Assembly (NCBI RefSeq): GCF_018614195.1
Contig: NZ_JAGGOT010000029.1
Span: 248,001 to 312,000, forward strand
DNA from: Streptomyces sp. ISL-43
Lineage (GTDB): Bacteria > Actinomycetota > Actinomycetes > Streptomycetales > Streptomycetaceae
Length of the DNA stretch: 64,000 bases
Direction: 5' to 3'
Shown here: in pieces, positions 8,766 to 17,582 of the stretch
Layout: every line of letters starts with the position of its first letter
Position numbering within the stretch: the first letter of the stretch is position 1
Made by a program: the position numbers and the translations under genes
The notes under the pieces: model-generated
Seen by the model: the letters and a program-made list of their open reading frames with translations, nothing else
What the model was told of the DNA's origin: nothing
Database searches by the model: none

Positions 8766-9132
8766 GTGGAGCACCTGGTCGGAGAGATGCCCGACGCCCC
8801 GCTCACGGGCGTGCGGCCGCGTACCGTCCAACGGCTCGCCGGCGCGGTCCGTCCGTACCGCCCTCGACTCCGGACGGACGATCCCGGTCCGCTGCCATTC
8901 CGGTTACAACCGCTCCGGCCCCGTCGTCGCCCAGTGCCTCGTCGACGGCGGCCTCGCGCCGGAGGCCGCCATCTGCCTCGTCCGCCGCAGGCGCTCGCCC
9001 TGGGCCCTGCACAACGGGGCTTTCGCCGACTACCTCGCCACCGCTCTGGACGCCGCCGCCCTGCTCGTCGGCCTCGACCCGGCCTCCGGGTACGCGTACG
9101 GTCCGGTTTCCGAGCCCGACATCCTCCCGTAG
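8766..9132 (+). pseudogene. Truncated, frameshifted protein-tyrosine/dual-specificity phosphatase
   Basis: The first part (VEHLVGEMPDAPLTGV) is in one frame and continues after about 8854 in another as VRTALDSGRTIPVRCHSG, then YNRSGPVVAQCLVDGGL. The CHSGYNRSG segment is the phosphatase P-loop C(X5)R. The switch coincides with a tandem GTCC duplication at 8847-8854; removing one copy restores AVRTALD across the junction. The 5' part of the gene is missing as well, since the sequence starts only 27 nt after the preceding stop. The C-terminal region with RRRRSPWAL and PDILP is otherwise intact. Either a recently dead gene or, less likely, a sequencing slip plus truncation. Confidence 0.7.
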
Positions 9133-9218
9133 TCCTCGGGGCGCGGACGCGGGATGCTCGACGTACGGTGAGCGCGACATCACCGACCGTAGAACCCCGG
9201 CTGCGTGGAGGTACACGG

Positions 9219-9287
9219 ATGCGTACGGTCCGCGAGACCGCTCCCGAGGCGCTGGGCGCCCCCGGCGCCGAGGCGGACGCCGGATGA
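9219..9287 (+). CDS. 22-codon ORF translationally coupled to the P450 gene
   Basis: ATG 9219 is preceded by GGAGG at 9206-9210 with ideal 8-nt spacing, and its TGA overlaps the ATG of the P450 gene (ATGA at 9284-9287). The peptide begins MRTVRETAPEALG and ends Ala/Glu/Gly-rich, with no Cys, Ser-rich core or signal. It most likely acts as a leader ORF delivering ribosomes to the P450 gene, which has no ribosome site of its own apart from this coupling. A role as a functional micropeptide cannot be excluded. Confidence 0.5.
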   Translation: MRTVRETAPEALGAPGAEADAG

Positions 9288-10555
9288 CCGCCCCGACCTC
9301 GCCGTCCTCGCCGGTCTCCCAGGCCTCCTCGGCGGCCCGGCCCGCGCGGGCCGGGACGGCCACGAGCGTCCGGTTCGCCGCCACGCACACCCTGCCCGTC
9401 CTCGTACGGGGCTTCGTGAGCGCCCGCCCCCGCGCGGCGCGGGGACACGCCGCACCCGGCCGGACCCGCTGGTCCGCCGCGACGCTGCGGGCCCTGCGCG
9501 CCCGGCACGGCGGGGCGCCCGTACTCGTACGGGGGCTGACCGGCGCCGTCCTGCTCATCCTCGATCCGCGGGACGTGCCGCGGTTCTACGCCGAACCGGT
9601 CAGCGCCCCCGCCCCGGACGCGGCGGACGGCTGCGCACACGCCGGGGCGCACGCGCGGCGGCGGGCGGTCGAAGACGCCGTCCTCGCCGCGGGCCTGCCC
9701 GTACACCCGTCGTGCGGGGCGTTCCTCTCGGTGCTCGCCGAGGAGGCGCGGCGGCTGACGGCCGGGGGCACCCTCGAACTCGCCCGCACCCGCCACGCCG
9801 TGGCCCGCGCGGCCCGCCGCATCGTCCTCTGCGACGCGGCCGCCGAGGACGCGGAACTCGCCCGCCGGCCCGGACGTTTCCACCACAAGGCCGGCGCACG
9901 CATCGCCGCGTACGCCGACCTCGCGGAACCGCACACCCTCCTCGGGCGGGCCCGCCGCCGTGGCGGCCTCACCGGCGGCCTCGACCCGGTCGGGCAGGCC
10001 CGGCACTGGCTGGCGGCCTTCGACCTCGTCCCGGGCGTCCTGCTGCGCACCCTGCTGCTCCTCGGCGCCCACCCGGCCGAACAGGACGCGGTCGCCGCGG
10101 AGGCGCGGGCGGCCGGCTCCGCCCAGGGTGCGCTGCCCCGGCTGCGGGCCTGTATCCGCGAAGCGCTGCGGCTGTATCCGGCCGTCCCCGACCTGATACG
10201 GATCACCCGGGCCGAGACCGAGTGGCGGGGCGTGCGCCATCCCGCCGGGACCCGCGTGGTGCTGCCCGCGCTGTTCCACCAGCGCGACCCCGAGCACGTG
10301 CCCGCCGCGCACGTCTTCGTGCCGGGCCGGTGGGCTTCGCGCGATGCGGAGCGGGACATCCGGATGGCCCCCTTCAGCCATGCCGACGGACGCTGCCCCG
10401 GCGAGCAGTTGGGGCTGCTGGTCACGGCCGCGCTCTGCGCCGAGGTGCTGCGCGGACACCGGGTCCACGGCGTCCGGCCCGTGCTCGACCCGATCGGACC
10501 GCTGCCCGCCGGGCTGGACCCGCAGGGCATCCGGCTCCGGCTCACCCGCCGCTGA
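9284..10555 (+). CDS. Cytochrome P450 with atypical I-helix
   Basis: Predicted 423-aa soluble haem monooxygenase. The K-helix ExxR is in CIREALRLYPAVPDLIRI and the haem loop is FSHADGRCPGEQLG with the proximal Cys. The I-helix region (WLAAFDLVPGVLLRTLLLLG) lacks the usual acid-alcohol pair that assists O2 scission, as in a subset of actinobacterial P450s. The N-terminus is Ser/Ala-rich and without a membrane anchor. Start ATG 9284 overlaps the stop of the 22-codon ORF. No redox partner is nearby. It lies about 1.7 kb from the lanthipeptide lanD gene on the opposite strand, so a tailoring role is possible but unproven. Confidence 0.75.
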   Translation: MTAPTSPSSPVSQASSAARPARAGTATSVRFAATHTLPVLVRGFVSARPRAARGHAAPGRTRWSAATLRALRARHGGAPVLVRGLTGAVLLILDPRDVPRFYAEPVSAPAPDAADGCAHAGAHARRRAVEDAVLAAGLPVHPSCGAFLSVLAEEARRLTAGGTLELARTRHAVARAARRIVLCDAAAEDAELARRPGRFHHKAGARIAAYADLAEPHTLLGRARRRGGLTGGLDPVGQARHWLAAFDLVPGVLLRTLLLLGAHPAEQDAVAAEARAAGSAQGALPRLRACIREALRLYPAVPDLIRITRAETEWRGVRHPAGTRVVLPALFHQRDPEHVPAAHVFVPGRWASRDAERDIRMAPFSHADGRCPGEQLGLLVTAALCAEVLRGHRVHGVRPVLDPIGPLPAGLDPQGIRLRLTRR

Positions 10556-10700
10556 ACCGCACGGCACCGCACCGCACCGCACCGCAGCCCGGCCGTCCTC
10601 CAGGCCGCCTGCTCCCCTGGATGCCCGCTCACTTGCCCCACCCGTCCCACTCGCCCCGTGCGATCCCCACCCGATGTCCATCCGACCCGACGAGGAATCC

Positions 10701-11936
10701 ATGTCCGACGCCGCGCCCTCCGCGACCACTGGATCCACCGATCCGGACGCCGACCCGGACGCCGATCAACTGGACGCCCTGTGCCGGGAGCTGGCCGAGG
10801 CGGCCGACGCCGTCGGCGAAGCCGCCCACTACGCCTCCCGACTGGCCCTCGGCTCCCGGCTCCCGGTCACCGCCCTGGCCCGCGGCAGCCGCCGCCGGAC
10901 GGCCTGGCGCACGCTGCTGCGCACCCTCACCGACCCGGCCGGACTCGGCTGGGCCCCGCGCGGCCGGGGCGTCGCGCGGGCCGGCTGGCTCGCCGGGGTC
11001 CTCGCCAGGCGGGAGAGCCTCGCCGTCAGCCTCGCGGTGTGCGGCCTCAAGGGCCGGATCCGGGTCGCGTGCACACGCAACCCGGGGATGCCGGCGGACC
11101 CGGCCGCCGCGGAGGTCTTCCGGGCCGTGGAGGAGGACCGGCAGGCCGACGCCGTCCGCGAGTTCCGCGACCTCATGCGCCGACAGGGCGCCGGACCCGC
11201 CTTCGCCCTGCTGAACCCCTCCTTCGCCGACATCCTGGCCTGGAGCGCGCTGACCGACGACAACCCCCTCAACGACCACGCCGGCTGGCAGGTCGCCACC
11301 GGCCGGGCCGTGACCGCCGCACCGTTCCTCGGACTCGGCGCCGCCTTCCGGGCCTTCTTCGACCGGGCGCCCGCCTGGGCCGAGCCGGAGGCCGGTCTCA
11401 TCGGCGAGCTGGACACCACTGGCACCGCCGCCGGGTACGGGCGCAACGCGGACCGGATCAGGGGGACCGCCGGCGCGATCCTGCTCCAGTCGGTCATCGG
11501 CCCGGACGGCACCGAGCGGTGCGTGGTCCAACTCGCCGGTCCACCTGGTGAGTCCGGCCGCGCGGGACCCCGGCACGCCGATGGCCAGGGCCACCCGGCC
11601 CACGCAGACGACGACCCCGATGACGCGCATCACCCCTATGACACGCATGACGCGCATGACGCCCATGACGAGTACGCGCGCACGGTGGCCGCGACCGTAC
11701 GGCGCCTCGTGCCTTCCGGAACCGAACTCGCCCTGGTCGGCCGCGGCCCGGGCGGGCAAACGGCCGAACGGCTGGCCACGAGCCGGGACTTCACCACCGT
11801 CTACCCGGTCACCCGGGTGTGCCCCGACCCCGAGTCCGCGGCGGCGCTCGCCGGATTCCAGGGCAGGGTCACCGCGAGCCACCTCGTCGGCGTGCCCGGT
11901 CTGCCCGACGCCTTCGCCCCGGGGAGGCCCCGGTGA
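10701..11936 (+). CDS. Hypothetical 411-aa protein coupled to a WXG100-like gene
   Basis: No family recognised. ATG 10701 has GAGGA six to seven nt upstream; an in-frame ATG at 10674 is a weaker option. After an Asp-rich start, residues about 15-45 form a helix (DQLDALCRELAEAADAVGEA), followed by a mixed alpha/beta region containing LNPSFADILAWSALTDDNPL and a low-complexity His/Asp tract made by 9-bp repeats (DTHDAHDAHDEY) before a final alpha/beta segment. The TGA overlaps the GTG of the next gene (GTGA), so both are co-translated. Pairing with a WXG100-like partner hints at a type VII-secretion-related effector or chaperone pair, which is inference. Confidence 0.5.
   Translation: MSDAAPSATTGSTDPDADPDADQLDALCRELAEAADAVGEAAHYASRLALGSRLPVTALARGSRRRTAWRTLLRTLTDPAGLGWAPRGRGVARAGWLAGVLARRESLAVSLAVCGLKGRIRVACTRNPGMPADPAAAEVFRAVEEDRQADAVREFRDLMRRQGAGPAFALLNPSFADILAWSALTDDNPLNDHAGWQVATGRAVTAAPFLGLGAAFRAFFDRAPAWAEPEAGLIGELDTTGTAAGYGRNADRIRGTAGAILLQSVIGPDGTERCVVQLAGPPGESGRAGPRHADGQGHPAHADDDPDDAHHPYDTHDAHDAHDEYARTVAATVRRLVPSGTELALVGRGPGGQTAERLATSRDFTTVYPVTRVCPDPESAAALAGFQGRVTASHLVGVPGLPDAFAPGRPR
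11620..11672 (+). repeat. 9-bp tandem repeat inside the 411-aa protein gene
   Basis: Degenerate ATGAC(G/A)CGC units recur four to five times and encode a Thr/Ala-His-Asp repeat. In-frame units of nine bases can expand or contract without breaking the gene, and the tract interrupts otherwise ordinary sequence. Confidence 0.55.
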
Positions 11937-12169
11937 CGGACACCCCCGACCCCGCCCCGGCCGACGGACTGCGCGCCCACTCGGCAGCCCTGCGCACGCA
12001 CGCCGAGTGCCTGCGCCGGGCCGCGGGAGACCTGCGCTGGCAGGGTCCGCGGGCCGACGCGCTGCGCGCCGAGGTGGCCGGCCTGGCCGACCGCTGCGCC
12101 ACCGCGGCGGGCGGCTTCGACCTGGCGGCGGCCCAACTCGTCGCGCCCAGGCCCCCGCTCAGGCCCTGA
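11933..12169 (+). CDS. WXG100-like small helical protein
   Basis: Predicted 78-aa protein beginning at GTG 11933, which overlaps the previous stop as GTGA. It reads as two amphipathic helices separated by a WQG turn (LRWQGPRADALRAEVAGLAD), the hallmark of WXG100/ESAT-6-like proteins. The length is a little short for the family (about 100 aa). No EccC, EccD or MycP genes are visible in this window, so secretion, if any, would use a system elsewhere. An orphan partner of the upstream 411-aa protein is the best reading. Confidence 0.5.
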   Translation: MTDTPDPAPADGLRAHSAALRTHAECLRRAAGDLRWQGPRADALRAEVAGLADRCATAAGGFDLAAAQLVAPRPPLRP

Positions 12170-12213
12170 GTGCTGTCCTCGGCCGACGACGAACTCCGTC
12201 CCCTTGCCAGGCG

Positions 12214-12807
12214 TCAGAGCGGGCGCGCGGCGAGTGCCTTGGCCGCGTGCTCCAGCGCGGGGCCCAGTTCGCTGCCCCAGCCCTCGGTTGTCCGGCCCTC
12301 GTGCACGGAGGTGCCCGCCACCGGAGGCACCACGAAGAAGCCGTCCTCCTGCAAGGTGCGCAGATTCCGCCGGACCGCCGGGCGGCGCAGCGCGGTGGCC
12401 GGGACCGACGGTCCGATGACGACGGGTGCCGCGGTGTTCATGACCGTGGTCAGGGCGAGGTCGTCGGCGATGCCCGCCGCGCACTTGCCGATGAAGTTCA
12501 CGGTCGCGGGCAGCACCAGGACCAGGTCGGCCCACTCCGCCAGTTCCTGGTGCGGCACCCGGCCCTGCTCGGTCTCCCACTCGGGCCCGCTGACCGGCGC
12601 CTGGGCCGCGGCCGCCACGGCCCGCCGGGACACCAGGAGGTCGGCGGACGCGGTCAGGCAGACCCGTACCGACCAGCCGCATGTCACCCGCAGCCACATC
12701 ACCCAGCTCGGCATCTTCACCACGTCGAAGGCCCCCGTGCCCACCATCAGGAGCTGTCCCCGGGGCAGGTCGAGGAGGTCGCGCGCGGACGTGGGCTCGG
12801 AGCTCAT
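12214..12807 (-). CDS. lanD: LanD-type flavoprotein cysteine decarboxylase
   Basis: Predicted 197-aa member of the HFCD flavoprotein family. In lanthipeptide pathways these oxidatively decarboxylate the C-terminal Cys of the precursor to an enethiolate that closes an aminovinyl-cysteine ring. Key features are His86 in GRVPHQELAEWADLVLVLPA and the PATVN segment with Asn104 followed by FIGKCAAGIADDL, corresponding to the PASANT and phosphate-binding region of EpiD. ATG 12807 is preceded by GAGGAG. It is the last gene of the minus-strand lanABCD run, 53 nt after lanC. The precursor here ends in Cys, as this chemistry requires. A CoA-biosynthesis Dfp is unlikely because the CoaB domain is absent. 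Confidence 0.82.
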   Translation of the reverse strand: MSSEPTSARDLLDLPRGQLLMVGTGAFDVVKMPSWVMWLRVTCGWSVRVCLTASADLLVSRRAVAAAAQAPVSGPEWETEQGRVPHQELAEWADLVLVLPATVNFIGKCAAGIADDLALTTVMNTAAPVVIGPSVPATALRRPAVRRNLRTLQEDGFFVVPPVAGTSVHEGRTTEGWGSELGPALEHAAKALAARPL

Positions 12808-12860
12808 GGGCGGTTCTCCTCGTACGGGGCGGGGCGGGGCGTGGGCGTGGGCTGGGGCGG

Positions 12861-14210
12861 TCAGGACAGGAGCAGTACGCGGTCCCAGTGCGGGCCGTCC
12901 GCGGAGGGACCGGGCACGAGCGAGAGGAGCGCCGCCGCGACTCCGGCGGCCCCTTCGAGGAGTCCGCCGTTGTCCTCGGCGCACAATCGCTGCGTGCGGT
13001 CCCAGCCCTGGTCGCGGCGGGCCGGTGCCAGATGGCGGAAGGCGAAGGGGGCGTCCTCGTCCGCCATCGCGGCCAGCTCCCCGGCCAGGGGCGCGGCCCC
13101 GTCGAGCAGCTCCCGGTCCCCGGTCAGCCGGCCCAGCCGCCACAGGCTCTGCAGGAAACCGGCGTGGCCGTGGCAGACGGTGGGGCCCTTCAGATGCCGG
13201 TCCGTGCCGGGGCGGCGCAAGAGCGCACGGGCGCTGCCCAACGCGAGCCGCCGCCAGCCGGGCTCCCCGCTGAGCTGCGCGGCCCGGGCCAGCGCGTTCG
13301 CGATGCCCACCGCCCCGTAGCACCAGGCCCCGCCCGACGCGGCGGCCGCGTAAGGGGAAGGCTCCGTCGAGGCGCCCGCGCTCCGCACGAGCTCGTCGTC
13401 GAAGGGCAGCCGCGGTTCCCAGTAGGGCCCGAACGCGTCGTGGTCGGCCCGGTCGGCGAGCCAGCCGCCGATCCGCCCGACGGCGGCGAGCTGGCCGTCC
13501 ACCGTCACACCAGCCTGCGCACTGAGGGCCAGCAGCGCCAGCGGTCCGGCGATGCCGTGGGCGAGCCCGAGGTTGAAGTCCCCGCGCGGGAAGGCCTCGC
13601 GGTCGGCGCCGGTCGGCTGCAGGGGTCCGGGCACCCACCAGCCGGGGACCCGGTGGCCGTCGGCCGTGATCGGCAGGGACAGGGCGACGAGATGGGAGAG
13701 GGTGGCCCGCAGCGCCGGTTCGGCCGCCGCCCGCTCCTGCTGATCCCCCTCGGTCACCGCGCCGAGCAGCAGCCGGCCGGTTCCGGTGGTCCCGGCGATG
13801 ATGTCGTACGCCGACCAGGCCACCCCCTCGCCGGGCGGTTCGGCGGCGATCCGGGCGAGCTGTTCGGCCGCGACGTGCGCGGTCAGCTGGTGGCGCAGCC
13901 GGGGATAGTGCCCGCCGAGCCGCCCGCAGGCCTGGGCGGCGGCCAGGACCGAAGCGGGCCCGTAGTGCAGCCCGGCCGTGGCGGTTCCCGCCAGGGCCCG
14001 CGCGGCCACCGCGAGCTGCGCGTGGGCGGCCGGCAGCCGGTCCCGGTCGTGCGCGGCGAGTTCGGCGAGGAACAGCGCGGCGCCGGCGCTGCCGTCGAGC
14101 GACACCGCGGCCCTGCGGTCGCCGGTGTGCCGGATCAGCGTCTCGGGGTCGGCGAGAGCGTCCGCCACCCGCGCGACGGTGGTCTCGATCCGGCTGGTGG
14201 CCGTGGTCAC
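12861..14210 (-). CDS. lanC: LanC lanthionine cyclase
   Basis: Predicted 449-aa zinc enzyme that adds Cys thiols to dehydroalanine or dehydrobutyrine in the precursor. The zinc ligands are visible as Cys297 (GGAWCYGAVGIA), Cys346 and His347 (PTVCHGHAGF), in the usual alpha-barrel context with repeated GxxG helices (FNLGLAHGIAGPLALLAL). GTG 14210 is chosen for its GAAGGAGG ribosome site and its GTGA overlap with the lanB stop, which couples translation of the two enzymes. Length is normal for stand-alone LanC. It belongs to the minus-strand lanthipeptide operon. Confidence 0.9.
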   Translation of the reverse strand: MTTATSRIETTVARVADALADPETLIRHTGDRRAAVSLDGSAGAALFLAELAAHDRDRLPAAHAQLAVAARALAGTATAGLHYGPASVLAAAQACGRLGGHYPRLRHQLTAHVAAEQLARIAAEPPGEGVAWSAYDIIAGTTGTGRLLLGAVTEGDQQERAAAEPALRATLSHLVALSLPITADGHRVPGWWVPGPLQPTGADREAFPRGDFNLGLAHGIAGPLALLALSAQAGVTVDGQLAAVGRIGGWLADRADHDAFGPYWEPRLPFDDELVRSAGASTEPSPYAAAASGGAWCYGAVGIANALARAAQLSGEPGWRRLALGSARALLRRPGTDRHLKGPTVCHGHAGFLQSLWRLGRLTGDRELLDGAAPLAGELAAMADEDAPFAFRHLAPARRDQGWDRTQRLCAEDNGGLLEGAAGVAAALLSLVPGPSADGPHWDRVLLLS

Positions 14211-17200
14211 CGCTGGTGCCTCCTTCGGTCGGCGTTGCCCGTCACACAGGCGCGGGCGATGGCGTACGCCCGCTTCTCGGCGTCCCGGTCGGGGCCGAGC
14301 AGCCGGTTGCAGGTCATGTGCAGCAGGCCCGCGGCCACGCGGGGCAGCGGGGACCAGCTCTCGCCGGTGCCGGCGAGCCGGTCGAGGAGTTCCCGGTAGG
14401 CGCGCAGCTCGGTCGCCTGGTCCGTCAGCGCGGCGAGCACCTCGCGTCCGGCGGGGCTCTGCGCGAGCGCGGGCCACCCGCCGGCCGGGTCGATCAGCGC
14501 GAGCCACCGGGCCCGGTCGGCCCGGAATCCGTCGGGGAGTTCGCGGCCCGCCTCGCCGCCGGACAGCCAGGCGGCGCCGGGCTCCTCCGGCCCGTACCGG
14601 GCGGGAGCGGCGCCGGCCCGGCGGTGGTGGGCGTCCACGTCGCCGACGGCCGCGTCTTCGGGTGCGGGCGGCGGGCCGAAGGCCTGGGCGATCGAGGCCA
14701 TCGACATCGCGGCGAGGGCTTCCTGGTCCCAACGGGGCCCGTCCGCCCCCTGACTTCGGGCGGCCCGCAGCAGGGCGAGTGCCGCGCGGCTGTCGGCGGC
14801 GAAGAACCGCTCGGCGGCTTCCTGGGCGTCCGGCCCGCCGTACCGCTCCCACTCGGGCTCGTACGCGTCGAGGACGCACCGCCCGACCAGGCCCTCGGCG
14901 GTCCACTCCAGGACCGCCGCGCGCAGGGCGGGCAGCAGCCGCTCCCACAGCGGCCCGGCGGGTCCGTGGAAGCGCAGGCGCAGATGGTCCTCCTGGTCCC
15001 GGTAGCGGATGAAGAACCACCGGTCCACGAGCTCCCGGCACTCGGTGGGCAGCCCGGCCAGGAAGGGGGTGAGCCGTTCGCAGAGAAAGGCGGCGGTGTG
15101 CCGGCCGGGGAGGTAGAGCTTGGCGTAGAGCCACTCGCCACCCACCTCGGCGGCCCGCGGCCCCGCGGTGGGCGGGGGCGCGGCCCGGAGCCGCCCGGCG
15201 GGGCCTTCGGCGCCGGTGAACGCCAAGGCCAGTTCGGCCGCCCGGGGCGCGCCGTCCGGGGCCCGCAGCCAGCCGTCGGGGCGGCCCTCGCCGCCCGGGA
15301 CCTCCAGCACGAAGAGATCGGGGTCCTTGGCGATCGCGTCCCGCAGGACCTCCAGGTGCCAGTCGTCGGACAGGTCGAGGTGCAGCCGGTGGTCGAGCCG
15401 GCTCAGCACGATCCGCTCCGGGACCCGCCACCGCGCCCGCCAGCCGGCCACCGCACGGGACCAGGCGGCCGGTTCGCCGGAGGTGTGCTCGCGCAGTTCG
15501 TCGAGGCGCCAGGTCGCGGGGAAGAGGACCGTGCGGCCGTACCGGACGCGCGGCAGGAACGGCCCGCTCTTGACGGGACCCCAGTCCCACGGGGTGCACA
15601 TCCGGGTGGCGTCGCGCCCGAGCTCCAGCAGGAACCGGGCGGCGTTGGGCGCCTGGCCGCGCAGGTCGAGGGCGTGCGAAGTGTGCGGGAGCAGCCGCCG
15701 GCCGGTGGGCAGATGGACCGCGTAGAGGTGTTCGGTGTTTCCCGCGACGCCGATCTCGTCGAGCCGCACGGCGCTCGCGGCGGGGTCCGGCGGCAGCCCG
15801 ATGGCCACCTGGTGTTCGGCGGCGCGCGGGCTGTTCGCGATGTTCAGCGCCCGGGTCGTACGGGGCTGGAACGCGACCGTGAGGTGCGCGGCGCCCGGCA
15901 CGTCCCGGTGTACGGCGTCGGCCAGCTCCTCGGTGACTCCGCCCGCGATCCCCGCGAACCGGCCGAACGTCGCCCCGGCCTCGGCGGGTCCGGGGCCCGG
16001 CCCCGTGACGAGCAGGAAATCCCCCCGGTCCAGCGCCTCTTCGGACTCCGCGACCAGGGTGCAGAACAGCTCGCAGGACCTCGGCAGCCGCGCGAGGTCA
16101 GGCTCCCCGGGCGCTAGCCGGTCCACCAGGGCCTCGTCGAGGACCACCTCGCGCGCCCCGTCCCGGACCGCCGCGGCGGCCAGCCGGCCGAGCAGCAGAT
16201 CGCGGGCCCGGTCCGACGGGGCGTGCGGCTCCTCGGCGCGGGAGGAGGCCGGCCACTCGTAGCCCGGGGGCGCTCCGAGTCCGACCGTGTCGTCGAGGAC
16301 CTCGAGGAGCGGGACGACCCGGTCGGTGCCGTACCGCTCCACGAACTCCAGGTGGTAGGGGCGCAGCGCCGGCATGCCCGGGCCCTGCGGCGACAGCCGC
16401 CACAGCACGTCCATCGACCGGGCCGCCTCGTCGGCGACGGCCTGCGGCAGTCGCACGTCGGCGCCCAGCGCCAGATCCACGTGGACGAGCCGGTCGCCGT
16501 CCCGCGCCCCGAGCCGGCGCAGACCGGCTTCGAGTTCGGCGAGCGCCGTGCGTCGGGACCCGGGCGCGGCCGCGTCGAACCGGTCCCGGGCCGCGGCGGC
16601 ATCCCGCAGCGCGGTCAGGACCGGGAGCGGTGCGCCGGCCGACTCGGACGCGGCGGCGAGCACCCTGATCAGCCGGTTCAGCGGATCGCTGCCGTCGAGT
16701 ACCGGCCGCAGGCCCGTGATCAGGAACTCCTGCCGGACCAGCGTGGCGAGGAGTCCGGCGACGGCGCCGGCCGGGGCGGTGGGGAACCGCCGCTCGAGCG
16801 AGGCGATCGCGGCACCCGCGAGGATGCCGTCGGAGGCCAGTTCGAGGGCGGCCGTGACCACGGGCGTGACGCGGACGGACACCTCGCTGCGGGCCGCGTC
16901 CCCCGCGCCGGTGCCGGGATTGGAGGGCGTGGCCATGACCAGCCGGCCGCCGCGCGGGACCACTCCGGTGTGCGCGTGCACGGTGAGGTGCGGCAACAGG
17001 TCGCTGTCCTGCTCCAGTTCGCGGATCAGCCGGGAGAGCCAGTCCAGGTCCACCCGTGTGCGGCTGGTCGGGGGCTCCGGCCAGGACACCTTCGCCGAGG
17101 TGCCGATGCGCACGGGGGCGACCCCCGCGAACAGCCCGAACGGGGTGGACCGCGAACGCATCCTGGCCTCGTACCGGACCACGGAGACCGCGGCCTTGCG

Positions 17201-17470
17201 CAGCTGTGCGTCGGTGCGGGAGGCGAGCCGGCCGGGCTCGGTGCTCGACTCCACCAGGCGGGCCAGCGAGGCGCTGGCCACGTGCAGGGCCTCCATGAAG
17301 GGGGCGTCGGCCGCCGCGTCGCGCAGGACCTCCTCGCAGGCGCTCCGGCTGTCGGGCGGTCCGCCGGCGGACGTCCGGGCCGGCTCCCGGAGGCGGCCGC
17401 GCGCCGGCGCGCGCAGCAGGGCGGCGGGTACGGCGCGGAAGTACGTGCGGTGCGAGGGCTTCGGCGGCAT
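14207..17470 (-). CDS. lanB: LanB lanthipeptide dehydratase (full length)
   Basis: Predicted 1087-aa class I dehydratase. LanB enzymes glutamylate Ser/Thr of the precursor using glutamyl-tRNA and then eliminate glutamate to give Dha/Dhb. The N-terminal glutamylation part contains RSRSTPFGLFAGVAPVRIG, typical of the family, and the C-terminal elimination (SpaB_C, thiopeptide-type) domain starts near residue 770 at EWLYAKLYLPGRH and includes WFFIRYRDQEDHLRLRFHG. Both halves are in one chain, so this is not the split enzyme of thiopeptide clusters. An AGGGGA-like site lies about 9 nt before ATG 17470. It overlaps lanC by four bases. A repeat-rich, hairpin-containing spacer separates it from lanA. 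Confidence 0.9.
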   Translation of the reverse strand: MPPKPSHRTYFRAVPAALLRAPARGRLREPARTSAGGPPDSRSACEEVLRDAAADAPFMEALHVASASLARLVESSTEPGRLASRTDAQLRKAAVSVVRYEARMRSRSTPFGLFAGVAPVRIGTSAKVSWPEPPTSRTRVDLDWLSRLIRELEQDSDLLPHLTVHAHTGVVPRGGRLVMATPSNPGTGAGDAARSEVSVRVTPVVTAALELASDGILAGAAIASLERRFPTAPAGAVAGLLATLVRQEFLITGLRPVLDGSDPLNRLIRVLAAASESAGAPLPVLTALRDAAAARDRFDAAAPGSRRTALAELEAGLRRLGARDGDRLVHVDLALGADVRLPQAVADEAARSMDVLWRLSPQGPGMPALRPYHLEFVERYGTDRVVPLLEVLDDTVGLGAPPGYEWPASSRAEEPHAPSDRARDLLLGRLAAAAVRDGAREVVLDEALVDRLAPGEPDLARLPRSCELFCTLVAESEEALDRGDFLLVTGPGPGPAEAGATFGRFAGIAGGVTEELADAVHRDVPGAAHLTVAFQPRTTRALNIANSPRAAEHQVAIGLPPDPAASAVRLDEIGVAGNTEHLYAVHLPTGRRLLPHTSHALDLRGQAPNAARFLLELGRDATRMCTPWDWGPVKSGPFLPRVRYGRTVLFPATWRLDELREHTSGEPAAWSRAVAGWRARWRVPERIVLSRLDHRLHLDLSDDWHLEVLRDAIAKDPDLFVLEVPGGEGRPDGWLRAPDGAPRAAELALAFTGAEGPAGRLRAAPPPTAGPRAAEVGGEWLYAKLYLPGRHTAAFLCERLTPFLAGLPTECRELVDRWFFIRYRDQEDHLRLRFHGPAGPLWERLLPALRAAVLEWTAEGLVGRCVLDAYEPEWERYGGPDAQEAAERFFAADSRAALALLRAARSQGADGPRWDQEALAAMSMASIAQAFGPPPAPEDAAVGDVDAHHRRAGAAPARYGPEEPGAAWLSGGEAGRELPDGFRADRARWLALIDPAGGWPALAQSPAGREVLAALTDQATELRAYRELLDRLAGTGESWSPLPRVAAGLLHMTCNRLLGPDRDAEKRAYAIARACVTGNADRRRHQR

Positions 17471-17501
17471 CGGGACCGGTCCCCTGACGTTGGCGGCGAG
17501 T

Positions 17502-17582
17502 TGCGCGGACGGGCGGGTGCGCGGACGCGCTGGGTGGCGCGGCGGGCGGTGCGCGGACGGGCTGGTGCGCGGACGGGCGAGG
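17502..17582 (-). repeat. Five degenerate 16-17 bp repeats in the lanA-lanB spacer
   Basis: Units of the form TGCGCGGACGGGC(G/T)GG are repeated about five times between the lanB start and the lanA stop. They are followed, on the lanA side, by a strong hairpin. Together they fill the 171-nt non-coding spacer and may act in attenuation or mRNA processing. Confidence 0.5.

Noticed and set aside
10556..10590. CACCG pentanucleotide repeat after the P450 gene
   Set aside because: Only about four copies; common low-complexity sequence in this GC-rich genome.
12214..13638. A 474-codon minus frame that would extend lanD upstream
   Set aside because: The added N-terminus is Arg-rich shadow sequence of lanC; the real lanD start is ATG 12807 with GAGGAG.
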